Source of the DNA: Psychroflexus salis
GTDB lineage: Bacteria; Bacteroidota; Bacteroidia; Flavobacteriales; Flavobacteriaceae
DNA: 64,000 nucleotides
NCBI RefSeq assembly: GCF_014640175.1
Contig: NZ_BMGL01000010.1
Coordinates: 1-64,000, forward strand
Direction: 5' to 3'
A program made the position numbers and the translations under genes. Of this stretch, positions 61,101-64,000 are shown piece after piece (the first letter of the stretch is position 1; every line of letters starts with the position of its first letter). The notes beneath the pieces were generated by a model. It did not search any database and was not told where the DNA came from. It worked only from the letters and a program-made list of their open reading frames with translations.

Positions 61101-61146
61101 ATGATATAAAAAAAAAGCAAAGTAATGCCTTAAAAAATGCTCGCAT
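58120..61146 (-). CDS. Beta-propeller sensor histidine kinase
   Basis: A 1008-residue membrane sensor. Order: signal peptide (MRAFFKALLCFFFISSSQAQ), a long periplasmic region of beta-propeller (Reg_prop) repeats (about 25-620, e.g. DNDGFIWFATESGLVRFN, LWIGTNNGLFIY, NNIWLPTNKGLFK), a degenerate Y_Y_Y-like beta domain, a transmembrane helix (about 721-742), a coiled coil, HisKA with His793 in ASISHDIKSPLQY, and HATPase_c with IKDTGAGM and GSGLGLHIV. Unlike the hybrid systems that use this sensor, it lacks receiver and AraC domains. Such propellers often sense glycans. ATG 61146 starts at the signal peptide. Confidence 0.9.
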   Translation of the reverse strand: MRAFFKALLCFFFISSSQAQDFIDTWYDDDSGLLQNSIKDIAKDNDGFIWFATESGLVRFNGKRFKVFSSIQGLKTQRMDHFYRKNDTLFAATSQNESVFIKNLNPQFYSSIEDNLEIEFSEISKKTFVFEKIIEQEDVNLLYHKLANRLVYVASTAQNFYLINKNKRILQEFPKQKFKGLLASLVVDEDWFLILNTKILKFNFDLLQFEDAYKTATSKIKNVYYNKAHDQVFIALHSQIFIFSNKETGLQLDKVHANFNVTNKFTTCLYKDETYNTLYSGSWAYGLGISKPSKFTTIQLKEDRSKNLIYAFNWNQKDSIFLPNGLVIHDQKIIKTDAIGHNLLINQYFPRDQNDNFYAAKRRKIMKLRYNAESLKYKEDLFLDFKEDLGVLYVSKENELYISTKSFNNSNQVYFFKTNNLNEANTKLDTLFKFEHEIYYINESLDGSKLWIGTNNGLFIYKPTSNKIDSIPGLNNTIVRTIKETKKYVWIGSYNNGYFHYSKADKKLTKLPYDNLNYLKTVHHIVEDDYNNIWLPTNKGLFKANKDEVLAYIDGKKGYINYYYFNTQDGLAINEFNGGCYPCEYLDKNNNIIFPSLNGLVKFNPKDFLDYKLANEEIFIDEIILDGKSYLPTTHFKIPKNFKNLEIHVDALAFNKLPTINFTSPLNTNLSKYSSISDGKLVFTSLPHGKHQLNFSLGTSNKAIITSMQLEKEMFWHETNFFKVSLIMFIGLLVVFVIFVIINHEKNKSNQLQRIIDEKTRQLQSTIQDLRKSQKYFENQLENQKKIVASISHDIKSPLQYLAYGIEYLEQGLKDKKLERDVYENIEALSSSIEKLKEFTQNILDFSKAIIQTDANLIESSNIRKLVDEKVGLFEQMAKQKKNLLEIKSKEDVYFSLNRNYFSVILHNILDNAIKNTFNGTIEVKLQKLGNNLILKIKDTGAGMSMETLERYKKVFDNSDNEKINVSGSGLGLHIVSETGKLMNAKIEINSEKGKGTEFYMLLTHKIK

Positions 61147-61186
61147 TAGGATAAGATTGATTGGTAAATATATAAAATTCAAATGA

Positions 61187-62593
61187 TTAGTAAGAAGGAA
61201 ATTCTATATACATATTTTGATAATCTAAATCCATAAAAGCATCATCAAGAATTAAATGTGTATTTGTAGAAATGGTATTTTCAAGCACTAAAGGCCGATC
61301 TAAAACAAAACCGATTTCTTCTAAAGCTTTTTTGAGTAAAGGTTCAGACGTAGTTCCTAATTCTCCTAAATTATTAAAATCTTCATTAAGAGAAATGCTA
61401 GGCGGAATTCCTTCATCAAAATCAGTATAATTGTTGGCGTTTTTTAATTTTGAAATTAAAGGTTGTAAAGCATATGTATGCGCTAAAGAAGCATTTTGCC
61501 TTCTGTAATTATCCGAATCGTAAAGCGTAGTTGAAGCTTGGTATTTACCAACCGTACTCGTACCAATTTGAACAACATTTATATAAGGAAGTAATCCAGA
61601 AATAACCATTTCACTTGCAGAAGCTGTACTAGGAGATGTTAATATAAAAACTCTCGATAAATTTAAACTGTTTAAACTTCCACCGTTTCTATTTTGAGTA
61701 GTAAAATTAATTATTTCATTTTCAAAATTAGCATTATATTCTTGCGTAGCGAATAGCTCGCTAGCAAATTGCCCTGTAATCATAGAAGCTAAATCTACAC
61801 TTGTACGTAAATCTCCACCACTGTTGTAGCGCAAATCTAAGACTAATTCGTTTACGCCTTGTGCAGCAAAATTTCCGAAAACAGCATTTAGTTGGTTTTC
61901 TTGTCCACTTCTAAAACCATTGTACATTAAATAAGCAACGGTAGAAGATGAATTTTCGAAAATTTCAGTTTTATGAATAGCTTGTTCTGTAAGTTGAATT
62001 TTTTCAAGAGCAATTTCTTGGTTTGTATCTTGTAAGTTGCTCTCGTTTAATTCGGCTAAACTAATGCTATAGTTCGAACCAGAAAAAAGCGAACTAAAAT
62101 CGGTGTCTTCCGATAAACGTACTGCATTTACTTTATTAAATAACATTCCACGTTCAACACCAGCATTTGCAGCAGGCGAATTAGGTAGCACGTATCGAAC
62201 ATAACCAAAAACATCGTTAGAATTATTTAGTTGAACTAAGCCGAAACGCATACCATTATCTAGGCGTACTCCATTTAATGCATCTTCTAATTTTCTAAAA
62301 TCGCTAACAATAATGCTGAAACGATCATTGGTAGTAATTAAATTATCAAAAAGTGCTTCGGGAGTTAAAAATGTTTCTAAATAAGTAGTGTAATCTTCTA
62401 CAGTGTTAAAACGATTATCAGCTAAATCTGGAACTTCACTTTTATTCAAATAAAAAATATTCATGGCCTTCCAAATAAAATCATTTAATTCGAGCGCATT
62501 AGCAGGCCTAATTGCATCATCTAAATCATCTTGGCAACCAAAGCTTAGCATACTTAGCAAAGCAACCAAAACCATTAGCTTGGTATTTTTCAT
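61187..62593 (-). CDS. S41-family C-terminal processing peptidase, lipoprotein
   Basis: A 468-residue lipoprotein (lipobox LSMLSFGC, Cys20). A helical N-terminal part (about 30-100) precedes a PDZ-like domain (about 120-185; SPAANAGVERGMLFNKVNAV), then the S41 tail-specific protease core (about 215-400). The catalytic serine is in SPSTASASEMV and the lysine in STVGKYQAS; LVLDLRYNSGGD is the family signature. It is probably an outer-membrane or periplasmic protease. It lies 40 bp upstream of the sensor kinase gene on the same strand, possibly co-transcribed with it. Confidence 0.92.
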   Translation of the reverse strand: MKNTKLMVLVALLSMLSFGCQDDLDDAIRPANALELNDFIWKAMNIFYLNKSEVPDLADNRFNTVEDYTTYLETFLTPEALFDNLITTNDRFSIIVSDFRKLEDALNGVRLDNGMRFGLVQLNNSNDVFGYVRYVLPNSPAANAGVERGMLFNKVNAVRLSEDTDFSSLFSGSNYSISLAELNESNLQDTNQEIALEKIQLTEQAIHKTEIFENSSSTVAYLMYNGFRSGQENQLNAVFGNFAAQGVNELVLDLRYNSGGDLRTSVDLASMITGQFASELFATQEYNANFENEIINFTTQNRNGGSLNSLNLSRVFILTSPSTASASEMVISGLLPYINVVQIGTSTVGKYQASTTLYDSDNYRRQNASLAHTYALQPLISKLKNANNYTDFDEGIPPSISLNEDFNNLGELGTTSEPLLKKALEEIGFVLDRPLVLENTISTNTHLILDDAFMDLDYQNMYIEFPSY

Positions 62594-62642
62594 ATTTAAT
62601 TTTTATTAAAAATACATATCTAAAACAGAATAGAAAAAAATA

Positions 62643-62649
62643 TGTAACA
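62643..62649 (+). promoter_or_regulatory. TGTAACA ECF-type promoter of sigma operon
   Basis: TGTAACA (62643-62649) is followed 15 bp later by CGTTTT (62665-62670), and the sigma ATG is 18 bp further. The layout fits a Bacteroidota ECF promoter and suggests autoregulation. It lies in the 95-bp divergent gap with the S41 protease gene. Confidence 0.5.
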
Positions 62650-62688
62650 ATATTTATAGTAATTCGTTTTATAGGTAAGAGGTTTTAA

Positions 62689-63198
62689 ATGAATTCGACT
62701 CAGTTTATAGAAAATATACAAGCTTTTGAAGCTAAAATGTACCGCTTAGCTAAGTATATTTTAACTTCTGAAGATGCTGCAAAAGATGCTTTACAAGAAG
62801 TGTTTATGAAATTGTGGCAACAAAAAAATAAGTTGAATACTGTAGATTACCTTGAAGCTTATGTAATGCGAATTACTAAAAATTATTGTTTTGACCAATT
62901 AAAGCTAAAAGAAAACCAAAATTTGAGACTTTTTACTGAAGAAATTGAAAACGAAACAAACGAAGAAAATTATACAGTTGATAATGAAAGAGAAAAGAAA
63001 TTAAAAATTCAACTAATTAAGGCTGCTTTAAATGAATTACCTCCATTACAGGCTTTGGTTATGCAATTGCGTGATTTAGAAAATTATAGTTTTAATGAAA
63101 TTGCAGAGATTTTAACTATAACTGAAGGTGCAGCAAGAGTAAATTTATCAAGAGCAAGAAAAACAGTAATTAAGAAAATTAAAAATAAGAGCTTATGA
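62689..63198 (+). CDS. ECF-type RNA polymerase sigma factor
   Basis: A 169-residue ECF sigma factor. Region 2 runs from AKYILTSEDAAKDALQEVF through LEAYVMRITKNYCFDQLK; region 4 has LNELPPLQALVMQLRDLE and the HTH FNEIAEILTITEGAARVNLS. A downstream ORF overlapping by 4 bp (ATGA) encodes a one-helix membrane protein that is the likely anti-sigma factor, followed by a DUF4252 gene; this is a common Flavobacteriaceae operon type. Confidence 0.95.
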   Translation: MNSTQFIENIQAFEAKMYRLAKYILTSEDAAKDALQEVFMKLWQQKNKLNTVDYLEAYVMRITKNYCFDQLKLKENQNLRLFTEEIENETNEENYTVDNEREKKLKIQLIKAALNELPPLQALVMQLRDLENYSFNEIAEILTITEGAARVNLSRARKTVIKKIKNKSL

Positions 63199-63677
63199 AG
63201 CCTAACGACAATATAAAAATTGAAGCTTTAGTAACTCGCTATCTAAAGGCAGAAACAAGCAGAGCAGAAGAGGAGTTGCTTAAAAAAAAGCTATTGTTAC
63301 CAAAATATAAAAATGCCTATCCTGAAATTGCATATTTATTAAACTATGCTTCAGCCATAAAGGCTGAAACTAAAAGTCCTTTTAGTGTTTCAGATTTTGT
63401 GCAAAACATAGAAGCTAAAAAACAAAATAAAAAATCGTTTTCAGATGCTTTTATATCTTTTTACAAATACGCAGCTATATTGATTATTGCTTTAAGTGGA
63501 GTTTATTTCACATCTCAATATCAGAGTAATATACAAAAAAGAGAAATGGCAGAAATGGCTTATTTGCAAACCAAAAAAGCTTTATTAATAATCTCTAATG
63601 AAATGAATATGGCTACAAAAAACCTTTCAAAAATTGAAGATTTTACCCAAGAAACTCAAAAATTTATTAACCCCTAA
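63195..63677 (+). CDS. Anti-sigma-like single-pass membrane protein
   Basis: A 160-residue protein with an N-terminal cytoplasmic helical region (about 1-90) opening IEALVTRYLKAETSRAEEELL, like the N-termini of Bacteroidota FecR/anti-sigma proteins, one transmembrane helix (about 91-107, YAAILIIALSGVYFTS) and a periplasmic helical tail. It overlaps the sigma gene by 4 bp, indicating coupled translation, and would hold the sigma factor at the membrane. I do not see an obvious FecR sensor domain, so it is a minimal form. It precedes the DUF4252 gene by 2 bp. Confidence 0.75.
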   Translation: MKPNDNIKIEALVTRYLKAETSRAEEELLKKKLLLPKYKNAYPEIAYLLNYASAIKAETKSPFSVSDFVQNIEAKKQNKKSFSDAFISFYKYAAILIIALSGVYFTSQYQSNIQKREMAEMAYLQTKKALLIISNEMNMATKNLSKIEDFTQETQKFINP

Positions 63678-63679
63678 AA

Positions 63680-63733
63680 ATGAAACAAATGAAACAAATG
63701 AACCAAATGAAACAAATGAACCAAATGAAACAA
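63680..63733 (+). repeat. 9-bp in-frame start-codon repeat
   Basis: Six copies of ATGAAACAA or ATGAACCAA lie head to tail and supply ATGs at 63680, 63689, 63698, 63707, 63716 and 63725, all in the DUF4252 frame. Because the unit is three codons long, slippage changes N-terminal length and the number of start codons without shifting the frame. Confidence 0.9.
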
Positions 63734-64000
63734 TTAATTCAATTATGTAGTCTTGCTATTATACTATTCAGTGCAAGTCTTAATGCACAAGATTTCGAAA
63801 AATACAAAGAAATGAATGGTGTATCATCAGTTAATATCAATAAAAATCTATTTAAATTGATGAGTCAAATGGATTTAGAAATTGAAGATCAAGAAGCACA
63901 AGAAATGCTGGAAATGATTAATCAACTCGAACACATTCAAATATTTACTACATCTGACCCAAAAACTATGGCAATGCTAAATAAAGATGCAGCTAGCTAT
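63680..64000 (+). CDS. DUF4252 family protein (5' part only), N-terminal MKQ repeat
   Basis: The ORF runs off the right edge after 107 codons. It begins with six tandem M-K-Q / M-N-Q tripeptides encoded by a 9-bp repeat (63680-63733), each with its own in-frame ATG, followed by a signal peptide (LIQLCSLAIILFSASLNAQD) and a mature start DFEKYKEMNGVSSVNINKN that fits the DUF4252 family of small exported proteins. The last ATG (63725) alone would give a normal signal peptide, so the real start is uncertain. It is co-transcribed with the sigma and anti-sigma-like genes. Confidence 0.75.
   Translation, partial: MKQMKQMNQMKQMNQMKQLIQLCSLAIILFSASLNAQDFEKYKEMNGVSSVNINKNLFKLMSQMDLEIEDQEAQEMLEMINQLEHIQIFTTSDPKTMAMLNKDAASY

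Noticed and set aside
58120-61146. Hybrid two-component (one-protein) system
   Set aside because: The protein ends with HATPase_c; receiver and AraC HTH domains are missing.
1-64000. tRNA, rRNA or riboswitch genes
   Set aside because: No cloverleaf-like GC-rich segments, rRNA cores or recognisable riboswitch consensus were seen in the intergenic spaces; a covariance-model scan would be needed to exclude them fully.

Overview
The window is low-GC DNA (roughly one third G+C by eye) from a member of the Bacteroidota, almost certainly family Flavobacteriaceae. The grounds are a type IX secretion (T9SS) type A sorting domain, several families largely confined to this phylum (DUF6048, DUF6452, DUF6150, DUF4252, DUF3857 pairs, GIN/DUF2807), TAnnTTTG -7 promoter elements, scarce Shine-Dalgarno sites, and menaquinone rather than ubiquinone genes. 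I cannot name the genus. No rRNA, tRNA, CRISPR array, transposase, phage gene or complete restriction system was seen; this is mostly chromosomal core with a few decayed loci.

Layout. 1-8.0 kb: a 14-bp minisatellite at the left edge, a DUF2237 gene, pdxH, a polyphosphate operon (sixA-like, ppk1, ppx), a MITE-like palindromic repeat, then a DMT transporter, a HAD phosphatase and ribD on the minus strand. 8-15.7 kb: a DUF4870 membrane protein, a decayed small gene, a large seven-repeat T9SS cargo protein, an esterase, the menaquinone genes menI-menF-menD and a small secreted protein. 15.8-27.5 kb (all minus strand): amino-acid catabolism, with an ALDH, a RidA-type 2-aminomuconate deaminase, a 2-oxo-3-hexenedioate decarboxylase, kynurenine 3-monooxygenase, kynureninase, a lipoprotein, hutG-like and hutI, followed by an OmpA lipoprotein, upp and a DASS transporter. 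27.7-33.5 kb: rocD with a cysteine-rich insertion, umuDC under a striking palindrome, the ovothiol synthase OvoA and a GNAT. 33.7-42.9 kb (plus strand): msrA, rsgA, dtd, two DUF3857 proteins, a MazG-like enzyme, a small membrane protein, aroA, a lipoprotein and a SpoU methylase. 42.9-49.5 kb: mltF, a glycosyltransferase, an orphan HsdR N-terminal nuclease domain, holA, DUF6048, DUF6452 and rlmD. 49.7-55 kb: a CrtA-like monooxygenase, a frameshifted GIN-domain pseudogene, a PAQR/hemolysin III protein, the DUF6150 repeat protein and uvrA. 55.4-64 kb: an ECF sigma gene with a small ORF, nth and bcp back to back, a LuxR-type response regulator convergent with a beta-propeller histidine kinase, an S41 protease lipoprotein, and a sigma/anti-sigma-like/DUF4252 operon that runs off the right edge.

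Themes. Stress and repair functions are scattered through the window (OvoA, MsrA, Bcp, UmuDC, Nth, UvrA). Tryptophan/kynurenine, histidine and ornithine breakdown lie close together, but the central ring-cleavage steps of the kynurenine route are missing here. Two ECF sigma loci and the DUF4870 gene share a TGTAACA box upstream, suggesting a small cell-envelope regulon. No complete new multigene system stands out. The best leads are the palindrome over the umuDC promoter, OvoA without an adjacent lyase, the YESQAD-repeat protein, the seven-repeat T9SS protein and the shared ECF-type boxes.
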